Source: Amycolatopsis eburnea (GTDB lineage Bacteria > Actinomycetota > Actinomycetes > Mycobacteriales > Pseudonocardiaceae). From it: 64,000 nucleotides of DNA. This document shows, piece by piece, positions 1 to 7,785 of the stretch (positions are counted from its first letter, which is position 1; the number at the start of each line of letters is the position of its first letter). The stretch is from positions 310,001 through 374,000 of the forward strand of contig NZ_RSEC01000063.1 of NCBI RefSeq assembly GCF_003937945.1. The letters are read 5' to 3'. Made by a program: the position numbers and the translations under genes. Under the pieces are notes generated by a model. It was not told the origin of the DNA and ran no database searches. It saw only the letters and a program-made list of their open reading frames with translations.

Positions 1-603
1 GAACGAGTACGCCGTTCCCGGCGTCAGCCCGGAGATCGTCGCGCTCGTCCCGGTCACCGACGCGGCCAGGGAGGTGCCCTGGTAGACGTCGTACCCGGTC
101 ACCGGCAACGATCCGGCGGCCGACGCGTTCCACGCCAGCGCCACGGTCTTGGTCGTCTTCGTGACCAGCCGGAGCCCGCCGGGCGCGCCCGGGGGAGTGT
201 CCGGTGAACCGTCGCAGTTGGCGTTGTCCACGCGGCACTGCGCGGGTGTCGCGGCCGCGCTGAGCCGGAACGTCGGGCTGTACGGGTAGGTGTTCCGGCC
301 CGGCGCCAGTGTCGCGATGTAGTACGCGGGCGTCAGCGTGACCTGCGTGCCGTTCTGGGTGACCGTACCGTTTTCGCCGGTCGAAGCGGTGACGCCGGCG
401 GGCAGCGTGAAGGTGATCGCCCAGTTGCTCACCGAGGCGGTCCCGGTGTTCGCGACGGTGTAGGTGCCGGTCGTGCCGCTCATCGCCAGGGTGGCGGTCA
501 GCGAACCGGCCGCGGCGGCGGGTGGCGCGAGGGCCGCGGTGCCACCGAGCGCTATCAGCAAGGCAGCAAGTGCGGAGCGTAGTCGGGTGGGGGTGCGTCT
601 CAT
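1..603 (-). CDS. Secreted carbohydrate-binding protein, N-terminal part (CBM2-like + FN3), probably a chitinase or other glycoside hydrolase
   Basis: The 201 visible codons open with ATG at 603 and run off the window edge. Residues 1-35 form a signal peptide (MRRTPTRLR, then a hydrophobic alanine/leucine stretch ending in AAAA). Residues about 36-125 look like a family 2 carbohydrate-binding module (TYTVANTGTASVSNWAITF, later PAYYIATLAPGRN). A Cys pair (QCRVDNANC) and a Pro/Gly linker (SPDTPPGAPGG) follow, then a fibronectin type III domain from about 139 (PGGLRLVTKTTKTVALAWNAS, PVTGYDVY). In known actinobacterial proteins this order is usually followed by a catalytic domain such as GH18, which would lie outside the window. 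The DasR-type palindrome 37 bases before the ATG argues for a chitin-related role. The catalytic identity is inference. Confidence 0.8.
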   Translation of the reverse strand, partial: MRRTPTRLRSALAALLIALGGTAALAPPAAAAGSLTATLAMSGTTGTYTVANTGTASVSNWAITFTLPAGVTASTGENGTVTQNGTQVTLTPAYYIATLAPGRNTYPYSPTFRLSAAATPAQCRVDNANCDGSPDTPPGAPGGLRLVTKTTKTVALAWNASAAGSLPVTGYDVYQGTSLAASVTGTSATISGLTPGTAYSF

Positions 604-639
604 GGCGGTTCTCCAGACGGCACAAGGGGCGGGGACGAT

Positions 640-653
640 GTGGTCTAGACCAC
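640..653. promoter_or_regulatory. DasR-type operator (dre site)
   Basis: A perfect 14-base palindrome, GTGGTCTAGACCAC, lies between the secreted CBM2 protein (start 603) and the enoyl-CoA hydratase stop at 724. Its core TGGTCTAGACCA equals the dre core known for DasR, the GlcNAc-responsive GntR repressor of Streptomyces chitin genes. That DasR binds here is inferred from the motif. Confidence 0.8.
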
Positions 654-723
654 GTCGAATGTAACCCGGTGCGAGGGGAACCGCGCAGGCCCGAACGGCC
701 GCAACCGCCGTCCGAACGGACGG

Positions 724-1503
724 TTAACGGCCCGAGAACGTCGCCTTGCCCGGCCCGTCGGCCAGGAACGACTTGACCGCGCCGCGGAGGTCTTCGGTTT
801 CGAAGAGCTCGGCCGCGATCGCCGTGATGTGCGCGTTCGCCTCGGGGACGCCGCCGGCGGAGAAGTGGTCGAGGACGCGCTTGGTCGCCGCGTGCGCCCG
901 GGTCGGCCCCGACGCCAGCTGACGCGCGAACTCCCGCGCCGCCTCGTCGAAGCCCTCGTCCGGCAGGACGCGGTTGACGACGTTCCAGCGCTCCAGCGTG
1001 GCCGCGTCGTAGGTGTCGCCGGTCATCACGAACTCCTTGGCGCGGCCGACACCGGCGCGGGCGGCGAGCCGCTGGGTGCCGCCCATGGTCGGGGTCAGCC
1101 CGACGACCTTCTCGACCAGCCCGAACTTGGCCCGCGCCGCGGCCAGGATGACGTCGCAGGCCACCGCGACCTCGAACGCCCAGGTCAGGCAGAGGCCGTG
1201 GGCGGCGAACACGGTCGGGAACGGCAGGGCCGCGATCCGGTCCGGCACCGCGAGCATCTCGTCGAACAGCACCTTCGCCTCGGCGGGCGAGCCCTGTGCG
1301 TCGAACAGCGAGACGTCGACGCCACCGCTGACGATCTTGCCCTCGGCCCGGATCAGCAGGGCGCGGGCCGGTTCCTCCTCCAGCGAGTCCAGCGCCGACG
1401 CCAGCGAAGACTGCAGCGATGCCGTGTAGAGGTTCAACGGCGGAGCGTCGACGGTCAGGACGGCGAGCCCGCCGTCACGATCGAGGCGGACCTGCTGAGT
1501 CAT
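724..1503 (-). CDS. Enoyl-CoA hydratase/isomerase family protein
   Basis: 259 residues, starting MTQQVRLDRDGG. It has the crotonase fold signature: an oxyanion-hole segment (RAEGKIVSGGVDVSLF), a second conserved stretch (AHGLCLTWAFEVAVACDVILAA) and a typical FGLVEKVVGLTPTMGGTQRL segment. The usual catalytic Glu of the second motif is not obvious (the GGG-E type pattern is replaced by LTWAFE), so hydratase, isomerase or another crotonase chemistry is possible. The ATG at 1503 lies two bases after the stop of the PaaX-like regulator, so the two are probably co-transcribed and translationally coupled. Longer upstream starts would run into the regulator gene. A role in CoA-linked aromatic or fatty acid degradation is inferred from this pairing. 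Confidence 0.85.
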   Translation of the reverse strand: MTQQVRLDRDGGLAVLTVDAPPLNLYTASLQSSLASALDSLEEEPARALLIRAEGKIVSGGVDVSLFDAQGSPAEAKVLFDEMLAVPDRIAALPFPTVFAAHGLCLTWAFEVAVACDVILAAARAKFGLVEKVVGLTPTMGGTQRLAARAGVGRAKEFVMTGDTYDAATLERWNVVNRVLPDEGFDEAAREFARQLASGPTRAHAATKRVLDHFSAGGVPEANAHITAIAAELFETEDLRGAVKSFLADGPGKATFSGR

Positions 1504-1505
1504 GT

Positions 1506-2417
1506 TCACCCTGCTTCTTCGGCTTCGACGATGTCGTCCCAATACTGCTGGGCCTCGGGACGCCAGTCGACGTGTTTGTGATGGAACAGTTCCGCGGCTT
1601 TCGTCCCGCTCCACTTCGCCGGGAGGAGCTCGGCGGGCAGCTGCGGGTCGAGGAACGGGAACCGCCGCCACTCGTGGACCAGCTCGGTCTGCGCGCGCAG
1701 CACCGCCCGGCCGCCGGTGGGGTGCAGGCCGGTGAACCGGTCGATGAAGTCCTCGTAGCGGTCCTTGAGCTCGCTCAGGTCCCAGGACCGGGCGACCATG
1801 GACTCCTGCTCGCCGACCTCGCCGTACGCGGCGGTGAACGACATCGCCTGCGCGTCGAGACCCAGCTCGCTGACGATCTGCTGGGCCTCACGCTGGCGGG
1901 ACAGGTCCGGGCTGACCCACACGCCGGCCACCGGCGAACCGAAGCCCGCCCAGGTCAGCCGGGTGCGCAGCCGGTGCCGCAGGTCGCGCTTGGCCTCCGG
2001 GACCGACACGATCAGCATCAGCCACTGCCCGTTCCACGGCGGCCGCTCGCGGCCGAACGCGTAGATCCGCTCGGCGCCTTCGGTCAGCAGGCGGCGCCCG
2101 GGCGGGGTGAGCGACCAGCGCACCCGGCGCCCGACGCGTTCGGAGACGACCCAGCCCTCGGCGGCCGAGCGGGCCAGCGCCTGCCGGGCCGACTTCTCCT
2201 CGATGTCGAGGATGCCGAGCACCTCGACGAGCATCGACGTCCACACCGGCTTGTCGCGGGGGAGCGCGTACTCGCCGAGCACCGTCATCAGCAGCGACCT
2301 GGCGCTGGCGTGGCTCACCTCGCGGCGCCGGCTCACCGTGGGCCGGGGCGCGGACGGGCGGCCTTCCCTCGGTTTCGGCCTGCGGCCGAGGGTGACCGGG
2401 GGAGCGGGTTCGCCCAT
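1506..2417 (-). CDS. PaaX family transcriptional regulator
   Basis: 303 residues. After a basic N-terminus the protein shows the PaaX layout: a winged-helix region at about 40-110 (SLLMTVLGEYALPRDKPVWTSMLVEVLGILDIEEKSARQAL, then EGWVVSERVGRRVRWSLT), a central domain with WNGQWLMLIVSVPEAKRDLRHRLRTRL, and a C-terminal helical domain (FIDRFTGLHPTGGRAVLRAQTELVHEWRRFPFLDPQLP). PaaX proteins repress aromatic (phenylacetyl-CoA) catabolism and bind CoA esters. Here the only partner is the enoyl-CoA hydratase that follows it. It diverges from the ABC-F gene across a 147-base spacer. The first 30 residues are poorly conserved in style, so the true start could be internal. Confidence 0.85.
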   Translation of the reverse strand: MGEPAPPVTLGRRPKPREGRPSAPRPTVSRRREVSHASARSLLMTVLGEYALPRDKPVWTSMLVEVLGILDIEEKSARQALARSAAEGWVVSERVGRRVRWSLTPPGRRLLTEGAERIYAFGRERPPWNGQWLMLIVSVPEAKRDLRHRLRTRLTWAGFGSPVAGVWVSPDLSRQREAQQIVSELGLDAQAMSFTAAYGEVGEQESMVARSWDLSELKDRYEDFIDRFTGLHPTGGRAVLRAQTELVHEWRRFPFLDPQLPAELLPAKWSGTKAAELFHHKHVDWRPEAQQYWDDIVEAEEAG

Positions 2418-2526
2418 TGTGTTTCACCGACCTCACTGCGCTGCGGGACTGACAACCGAACAGGTTACCCACACTGAGTGATCAAAGCGCCACCCGACAC
2501 ACACAGCCGGTGGCTTTGACCATGAT

Positions 2527-2554
2527 CTGACAGTTCACCACGGACCCGTAGACT
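2527..2554 (+). promoter_or_regulatory. Candidate sigma70-type promoter giving a leaderless ABC-F mRNA
   Basis: CTGACA at 2527-2532 and TAGACT at 2549-2554 are separated by 16 bases and precede the ATG at 2565 by only 10 bases. No Shine-Dalgarno sequence is visible before that ATG. Transcription would start at or next to the ATG, as in the many leaderless mRNAs of actinomycetes. This rests on motif spacing only. Confidence 0.45.
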
Positions 2555-2564
2555 CGGCCACCTC

Positions 2565-4202
2565 ATGACCGCAACACTCGTCGCGAAAGACCTGGCCGCG
2601 GGCCACGGTGACCGCACCCTCTTCTCCGGACTCGATCTCGTCGTCGCCCCGGGCGACGTCGTCGGCCTGGTCGGCGTCAACGGGGCCGGCAAGTCGACGC
2701 TGCTGCGCACCCTCGCCGGGCTCGCGAAACCGGGCGGCGGCGAGATCCGGCTGAACCCGCCGACCGCGACCGTCGGGCACCTGCCCCAGGAGCCCGAACG
2801 GCGGGAGGGCGAGTCGGTCCGGGCGTTCCTCGCGCGTCGCACCGGCGTTTCGGCCGCGCAGGCCGACCTCGACGCGGCGACCGACGCCCTCACCGCGGGC
2901 GAAGCGGGCGCGGACGACCGGTACGCGGCCGCGCTCGACCGCTGGCTCGGCCTCGGCGGCGCCGACCTCGACGAGCGCGCCGCCGAAGTGGCGGCCGACC
3001 TCGGCCTCGCCGTCGACCTCGACCAGCCGATGACGTCGCTGTCGGGCGGCCAGGCGGCGCGGGCCGGCCTGGCGTCGCTGCTGCTGAGCCGCTACGACGT
3101 CTTCCTGCTCGACGAGCCCACCAACGACCTCGACCTGGACGGCCTGGCCCGGCTCGAACGGTTCGTCACGGGCCTGCGCGCGCCGACGGTCCTGGTCAGC
3201 CACGACCGGGAGTTCCTCGCCAGGACCGTCGACCGCGTCGTCGAGCTGGACCTGGCGCAGCAGCAGGTCAACAGCTACGGCGGTGGCTACGAGGCCTACC
3301 TCGAGGAGCGCGCGGTCGCGCGGCGGCACGCGCGCGAGGATTACGAGGAGTACGCCGACACGAAGGCGGCGCTCGAGGCGCGCGGGCGGATGCAGCGGGC
3401 GTGGATGGAGAAGGGCGTCAAGAACGCGCGCCGGAAGCAGCCCGACAACGACAAGGCCGCCCGCAAGTTCCGCACCGAGGCGACGGAGAAGCAGGCGTCG
3501 AAGGCGCGGCAGACCGACCGGATGATCGAGCGGCTCGCCGTCGTCGAGGAGCCCCGCAAGGAGTGGGAACTGCGGATGGAGATCGCCGCGGCGCCACGCG
3601 CGGGCGCGGTGGTCGCGACCCTGCGCGGTGCGGTCGTCCGCCGCGGCGGCTTCACCCTCGGGCCGGTCGACCTGCAGATCGACTGGGCGGACAAAGTCGC
3701 CATCACCGGCGCGAACGGCGCGGGCAAGTCGACGCTGCTGGCCGCGCTGCTCGGCCGGGTCCCGCTCGACGAGGGGAACGCGGCGCTCGGCCCGGGCGTC
3801 GTGGTCGGCGAAGTCGACCAGGCCCGGCGGCTGTTCCTCGGCGACGTCCCGCTCGCCGAGGCCTTCGCCCGCGAGGTCCCGGAATTCGCCGACGCCGACG
3901 TCCGGACGCTGCTGGCGAAGTTCGGGCTCAAGGCCGCGCACGTGCTGCGGTCGGCGGCGACGCTGTCGCCGGGGGAGCGGACGCGGGCGGCGCTGGCGCT
4001 GCTGCAGGCCCGCGGCGTCAACCTGCTGGTGCTCGACGAGCCGACGAACCACCTCGACCTGCCCGCGATCGAGCAGCTGGAGTCGGCGCTCGACAACTAC
4101 CCGGGGACGCTGCTGCTGGTGACGCACGACCGCCGGATGCTGGACGCGGTGCACGTCACGCGGCGCCTGGAGGTCGACGGCGGGCAGGTCCGCGAGCGGT
4201 GA
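2565..4202 (+). CDS. ABC-F family ATPase (ribosome-associated type)
   Basis: 545 residues with two ATPase domains on one chain and no membrane segments. Domain 1 has Walker A at 37-45 (GVNGAGKST), signature SLSGGQAARAGLASLLL and Walker B FLLDEPTNDLDLD. Domain 2 has GANGAGKST, LSPGERTRAALALL and LVLDEPTNHLDL. A charged helical linker of about 80 residues joins them (around KAALEARGRMQRAWMEKGVK). This is the ABC-F architecture; members act on the ribosome in translation control or antibiotic protection rather than transport. Whether this one gives resistance cannot be told from sequence. Its stop overlaps the GTG of the acetyltransferase by four bases (GTGA), so the pair is coupled. Confidence 0.9.
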   Translation: MTATLVAKDLAAGHGDRTLFSGLDLVVAPGDVVGLVGVNGAGKSTLLRTLAGLAKPGGGEIRLNPPTATVGHLPQEPERREGESVRAFLARRTGVSAAQADLDAATDALTAGEAGADDRYAAALDRWLGLGGADLDERAAEVAADLGLAVDLDQPMTSLSGGQAARAGLASLLLSRYDVFLLDEPTNDLDLDGLARLERFVTGLRAPTVLVSHDREFLARTVDRVVELDLAQQQVNSYGGGYEAYLEERAVARRHAREDYEEYADTKAALEARGRMQRAWMEKGVKNARRKQPDNDKAARKFRTEATEKQASKARQTDRMIERLAVVEEPRKEWELRMEIAAAPRAGAVVATLRGAVVRRGGFTLGPVDLQIDWADKVAITGANGAGKSTLLAALLGRVPLDEGNAALGPGVVVGEVDQARRLFLGDVPLAEAFAREVPEFADADVRTLLAKFGLKAAHVLRSAATLSPGERTRAALALLQARGVNLLVLDEPTNHLDLPAIEQLESALDNYPGTLLLVTHDRRMLDAVHVTRRLEVDGGQVRER

Positions 4203-4681
4203 AGCTCCGCCCCGCCACCGCCGACGACGGCGGCTTCCTGGCCGACATGCTGGTGGCGGCGGTCAACTGGTCGCCGGAGTGGCGGCCGAAGAGCCGCCGT
4301 CACGTGCTCGCGGCGCCGGACACCGCGCACTACATCGCCGGCTGGCCGCGGGAGACCGACCTGGGCGTGGTCGCCGAAGTGGACGGCGAGCGGGCGGGCG
4401 CGGCCTGGCTCCGCTTCTTCCCGCCGGACGATCCCGGGTACGGCTTCGTGGCGGCCGACGTCCCGGAGCTCACCATCGGCGTGGCGGCGGCCTGGCGCGG
4501 ACGGGGTGTCGGACGCGCGTTGCTGGACGCGGTCGAGGCCCGGGCGAAGGAGGCGGGTATCGCGCGGATCAGCCTCAGCGTCGAACGGAAGAACTTCGCG
4601 CAGAAGCTTTACCTCGCGGCCGGCTACGAAGTCACCGGCGCGGGTACCGCCCAGTCCGACACGATGGTGAAGTTCCTGTGA
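4199..4681 (+). CDS. GNAT family N-acetyltransferase
   Basis: 160 residues from the GTG at 4199, which overlaps the ABC-F stop. It opens VKLRPATADDGGFLADML, a typical GNAT beta1-alpha1. The acetyl-CoA binding motif A is ELTIGVAAAWRGRGVGRALLDAVEARA (Q/RxxGxG/A type, here RGRGVG), followed by ISLSVERKNFAQKLYLAAGYEV, the usual last strand and helix. The substrate is not predictable. Coupling to an ABC-F ATPase, a family that includes ribosome protection factors, makes a detoxification pair plausible but unproven. The gene ends 34 bases before the convergent sugar permease, with a palindromic hairpin between them. Confidence 0.85.
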   Translation: MKLRPATADDGGFLADMLVAAVNWSPEWRPKSRRHVLAAPDTAHYIAGWPRETDLGVVAEVDGERAGAAWLRFFPPDDPGYGFVAADVPELTIGVAAAWRGRGVGRALLDAVEARAKEAGIARISLSVERKNFAQKLYLAAGYEVTGAGTAQSDTMVKFL

Positions 4682-4682
4682 A

Positions 4683-4716
4683 GAAGCCGCACTTTCACGT
4701 GAAAGTGCGGGCTTCT
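4683..4716. terminator. Palindromic hairpin between convergent genes
   Basis: GCACTTTCACGTGAAAGTGC (4689-4708) is a perfect 20-base palindrome extended by GAAGC/GCTTC flanks with one bulge. It sits exactly between the convergent stops of the acetyltransferase (4681) and the sugar permease (4716), so a bidirectional terminator role is likely. There is no T-tract. The same core recurs inside the NRPS gene at 18534-18557 and 27040-27073. Confidence 0.7.
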
Positions 4717-5525
4717 CAGCCCTTGGTCGCGCCGCCGGTGAGGCCCTTCACGAACTGTTTTTGCAGGGCCAGGTAGAAGATCAGCACCGGCAGGGTGGCC
4801 AGGAACATCAGGGCGAACACGCTGCCCAGGTCCGCCTGGTACTGGCCGATCGAGCGGTAGATGCCGGTGGTGATCGTCGTGCCCTGGCTGGGGCCGAGGA
4901 TGATCAGCGGGTCGATGAAGTCGTTCCAGATCCACACGCCGAGGAAGATCAGCACCGACGCCGTCGCCGGGCGCAGCAGCGGGAACACCACGCGCCAGAA
5001 CACCTGCAGCCGGCTCGCGCCGTCGAGCAGCGCCGCTTCCTCCAGTTCCACCGGGACACCGCGGATGAAACCCGAGAACACGAACACCCCGAACGGCACG
5101 TAGTAGCCGACGTTGAACAGGATCAGCCCCGGCAGCGTCGCCATCAGGTGCGTGACGCGCAGGACGTCGGTGATCGGGATCAGGATGACCTGCGGCGGGA
5201 TCATCAGCCCGGCCAGCAGCACCAGCGTCAGCACCTTCGTCCAGCGCTTGCCCGAGCGCGCCAGGTAGTGGCCGAGCATCGCCGAAAGCACCGTCAGGAC
5301 CAGGATCGACGACAGGGTGACCACGACGCTGTTGGTCAGGCTGACCCAGAACAGCCCGTCCGGGCGGGTCAGCACCGCGTGGATGTTCGCCAGCGTCGGC
5401 GGCAGTGGGAGCGACGCCGGATCCCCGGCGATCAGGTCGCCGCGCTTGAAGACGTTGGCCAGCACCAGGTACAGCGGCACGAAGAACACCGCGCTGACGG
5501 CGACGGCGACCGCGGGGCGGGTCAC
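4716..5525 (-). CDS. Sugar ABC transporter permease, MalG/inner-membrane type
   Basis: 269 residues from the GTG at 5525, which overlaps the stop of the upstream permease by four bases. It opens with a membrane segment (AVAVAVSAVFFVPLYLVLANVF) and has about six hydrophobic segments. The EAA loop is visible as PVELEEAALLDGASRLQVFWRVVFPLLRPA, the site that docks the ATPase. It is the second of two permeases for carbohydrate uptake type 1 transport. No ATPase gene is present in this operon; in many actinomycetes a shared MsiK-type ATPase serves such systems (known from Streptomyces, inferred here). The substrate is probably an alpha-galactoside, judged by the neighbouring alpha-galactosidase. 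Confidence 0.9.
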   Translation of the reverse strand: MTRPAVAVAVSAVFFVPLYLVLANVFKRGDLIAGDPASLPLPPTLANIHAVLTRPDGLFWVSLTNSVVVTLSSILVLTVLSAMLGHYLARSGKRWTKVLTLVLLAGLMIPPQVILIPITDVLRVTHLMATLPGLILFNVGYYVPFGVFVFSGFIRGVPVELEEAALLDGASRLQVFWRVVFPLLRPATASVLIFLGVWIWNDFIDPLIILGPSQGTTITTGIYRSIGQYQADLGSVFALMFLATLPVLIFYLALQKQFVKGLTGGATKG

Positions 5526-6412
5526 AGGTCCACCTCCCGGCGGCGGAGGAAGTTCAGCACGACGCTCGTCACGACCGCGACGATCACCAGCATCAGCACG
5601 GCCATCGCGGACGCGTAGCCGACGTGGTTGGCGTCGAAGCCGGTCTGCAGCACGTCGAACGCGATCGTCGCGGTGGCACCGGATCCCGGGCCGCCGTTGG
5701 TGATCACCTTGACGTAGTCGTAGGTCTTGAACGCCGAAATGAGCAGCACCACCGTGTTGATCGTCAGCGACGGTGCTAGCAGCGGCCAGGTGACCGCGCG
5801 GAACCGGCGCAGCGGCCCGGCGCCGTCGATCTCCGCGGCTTCGAGCAGCTCCGCCGGCACGCCTTGCAGCCCGGCCAGGTAGACGACGACGCAGAACCCG
5901 AGCATCTGCCAGCACACGATCGAGGCGACCGAGTAGAGCGCCAGATCGGGATCCGACAGCCAGCCCGGTGGGTGCTCGACGCCCAGCGCCCGCAAGAGGC
6001 TGTTGAGCGGTCCCGCGTCGTCGAGCAGCCGGGACCAGACGATCGAGACGACGACCGAGCTGAGGATCACCGGCGTGAAGAACACGCTCCGCAAAGCGTT
6101 GTACAGCCACCCCTTCCGGTCCAGCAGCAGCGCGACGCCGAGGCCGAGGACGTTGGGCACGGCGACCACGATCAGCGTCAGGATCGTGGTCACCTTCAGC
6201 GCGGTGAGGAACTGCTCGTCGGAAAACAGCAGCCGGTAGTTGTCGAGCCCGGTGAACTTCACCGGCGGGTTGAACGGGTTGTAGTTCGTCAGGCTGTACC
6301 CGAAGCTGATCAGGATCGGGGCCAGCACGAAACACAGGTAGACGAGCACGCCCGGAGCGCCGAACGACGCGAAGTGCCCGACCCGCGGCAGAACCGGCTT
6401 GCGGGTGGCCAA
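5522..6412 (-). CDS. Sugar ABC transporter permease, MalF/first permease
   Basis: 296 residues. The start appears to be TTG at 6412, one base after the stop of the binding protein, giving MATRKPVLPRVGHFASFGAPG followed directly by the first membrane segment (VLVYLCFVLAPILISFGYSL). The EAA loop is GVPAELLEAAEIDGAGPLRRFRAVTWPLLAPS. Length and segment number fit the MalF/UgpA class of sugar permeases. It forms the membrane channel with the 4716-5525 product. The chain binding protein, this permease and the second permease is tightly packed (1-base gap, then 4-base overlap), so it is one mRNA. Confidence 0.9.
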   Translation of the reverse strand: MATRKPVLPRVGHFASFGAPGVLVYLCFVLAPILISFGYSLTNYNPFNPPVKFTGLDNYRLLFSDEQFLTALKVTTILTLIVVAVPNVLGLGVALLLDRKGWLYNALRSVFFTPVILSSVVVSIVWSRLLDDAGPLNSLLRALGVEHPPGWLSDPDLALYSVASIVCWQMLGFCVVVYLAGLQGVPAELLEAAEIDGAGPLRRFRAVTWPLLAPSLTINTVVLLISAFKTYDYVKVITNGGPGSGATATIAFDVLQTGFDANHVGYASAMAVLMLVIVAVVTSVVLNFLRRREVDL

Positions 6413-6413
6413 G

Positions 6414-7679
6414 TCAGCCCGCCTTCGCCCACTCGGTGTCCAGGAACGCGCACGCGTCGGCCACGGACTTGCGGCCGGTGATGACGTCCTGGGCGGCCTG
6501 GTCGACCTTGTCCTTCATGCCGGGCAGCAGCCCGTCGTCCGCCGTCTCCCAGCGGAACGCGTGCACCACGGCGTTCTGCTGGACGGCCCGCGTGTACAGC
6601 TCGTAGCCGGCCTTGAAGGTCGGGCCGACGTCGGCCGGCGGGGTATAGCCCTTGATGGCCGGGAACAGGCCGTCGGCCTTGACCGAGGCGTCGAGCTGGT
6701 CCTTGTCGAGCTGGAAGCCGAGGGCGAACTTCTTGGCGGCGTCGAGGTTCGCGGCCTTCGCGTTCACGATCATGCCGCCGCCGGTGTAGGCCGGGACGAC
6801 GAGCTTGCCGTCCTCGGTGGGGAAGTCGAAGACGCCCACCTCGAAGTCGTGCTTCTTCGAGTCGGCGTTCGCGGCGAACCAGTTGCCCATCGGGTACATC
6901 GCGCTCTTGCCGTCGAGGAAGGCCTGCTCGGTCGCCGCGTAGTCGCGGGACACGCTGGTCTTGTCCACGTACCCCTGCGCGGCCAGGTCGGCAAGCTTCG
7001 CGAAGGCGTGTTGGAAGGCGGGATCGGTGAACTTGACCTTGTCCTGGCGGCGCTGGGTCAGCCAGTCCGGCACCGTGTTGTAGACCTCGGTGGAGACCAG
7101 GCCGGAGAGGATCATCGACGACGGGAAGCCGTCCTTGCCGCCGCCGATGGTGAACGGCGCGAACCCCTTGTCCTTCAGCTTTCCCGCGTCGGCGACGAGC
7201 TCGTCCCACGTCTTCGGCGGCGCGGCGATGCCGGCAGCGGCGAACATCTTCTTGTTGTAGTAGACCGGCGGGATGGTCTGGGTGTTCGCCGGCAGCTGGT
7301 AGTGCTTCCCGTTGACCGGATTGGCGTCGGGGAACTGGAAGTCCTTGAGCTCTTCGGGCGTCCAGGCGTAGAGGTTCCCGGCTTCGGCGAAGCCCGCCGA
7401 GTCGACGGCGATCAGCACGTCCGGGAACTGGCCGGACTGCAGGAGCTGCTTGGCGTACGACGTCCGGCCGTCGGCGGTCGGCGCGACGAGCTTCTTCACC
7501 TTCATGCCCGGGTTCTTGTCGGTGACGCGCTTGATGGCGGCGTCCCAGTAGGCCGGGGTGAGGTTCGGGGTTTCGAAGGTCAGGAAGGTGATCTCGGTGC
7601 CACCGCCGGTGTTCGAGCCGACCGAGCACGCGCTCACCGCCAGCAGCGCCGCCGCGCCGAGCGCCAATGTCCGTCTCAT
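6414..7679 (-). CDS. Sugar ABC transporter substrate-binding lipoprotein
   Basis: 421 residues from the ATG at 7679, chosen because GGAGG stands just before it and the signal peptide starts there: MRRTLALGAAALLAVSACSVG with a lipobox ending in Cys. An upstream in-frame start would add 19 residues before the signal. The mature protein has the extracellular solute-binding family 1 pattern (TFETPNLTPAYWDAAIKRVTDKNPGMKV near the start, later SAMYPMGNWFAAN and GGGMIVNAKAANLDAAKKF). It captures a sugar outside the membrane for the two permeases downstream. A good promoter lies just upstream (7708-7736). An alpha-galactoside such as raffinose or melibiose is a likely ligand from context. Confidence 0.9.
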   Translation of the reverse strand: MRRTLALGAAALLAVSACSVGSNTGGGTEITFLTFETPNLTPAYWDAAIKRVTDKNPGMKVKKLVAPTADGRTSYAKQLLQSGQFPDVLIAVDSAGFAEAGNLYAWTPEELKDFQFPDANPVNGKHYQLPANTQTIPPVYYNKKMFAAAGIAAPPKTWDELVADAGKLKDKGFAPFTIGGGKDGFPSSMILSGLVSTEVYNTVPDWLTQRRQDKVKFTDPAFQHAFAKLADLAAQGYVDKTSVSRDYAATEQAFLDGKSAMYPMGNWFAANADSKKHDFEVGVFDFPTEDGKLVVPAYTGGGMIVNAKAANLDAAKKFALGFQLDKDQLDASVKADGLFPAIKGYTPPADVGPTFKAGYELYTRAVQQNAVVHAFRWETADDGLLPGMKDKVDQAAQDVITGRKSVADACAFLDTEWAKAG

Positions 7680-7690
7680 CGAGCCCTCCA

Positions 7691-7736
7691 GATGTGATGT
7701 ATGACGCATTTGATCTGACGTCTGAGGGGCTGTCAA
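7691..7736 (-). promoter_or_regulatory. Promoter and possible operator of the sugar uptake operon
   Basis: On the minus strand TTGACA (7736-7731) and TCAAAT (7713-7708) are 17 bases apart, a good housekeeping promoter 29 bases ahead of the binding-protein ATG. The imperfect dyad ATGTATGACGCAT (7697-7709) and the related repeats around it overlap the -10 and start region, where a LacI or GntR family sugar regulator could bind. No regulator gene lies nearby. Confidence 0.5.
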
Positions 7737-7785
7737 GCAGCAAGCGGCAGTGAATCCCTCGAAGGACGGCCGATAGATCGGATCT

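Noticed and set aside
2565..4202. ABC-F protein as a membrane exporter ATPase
   Set aside because: It has two ATPase domains on one chain joined by a charged helical linker and no permease partner, which is the ABC-F translation-factor layout.
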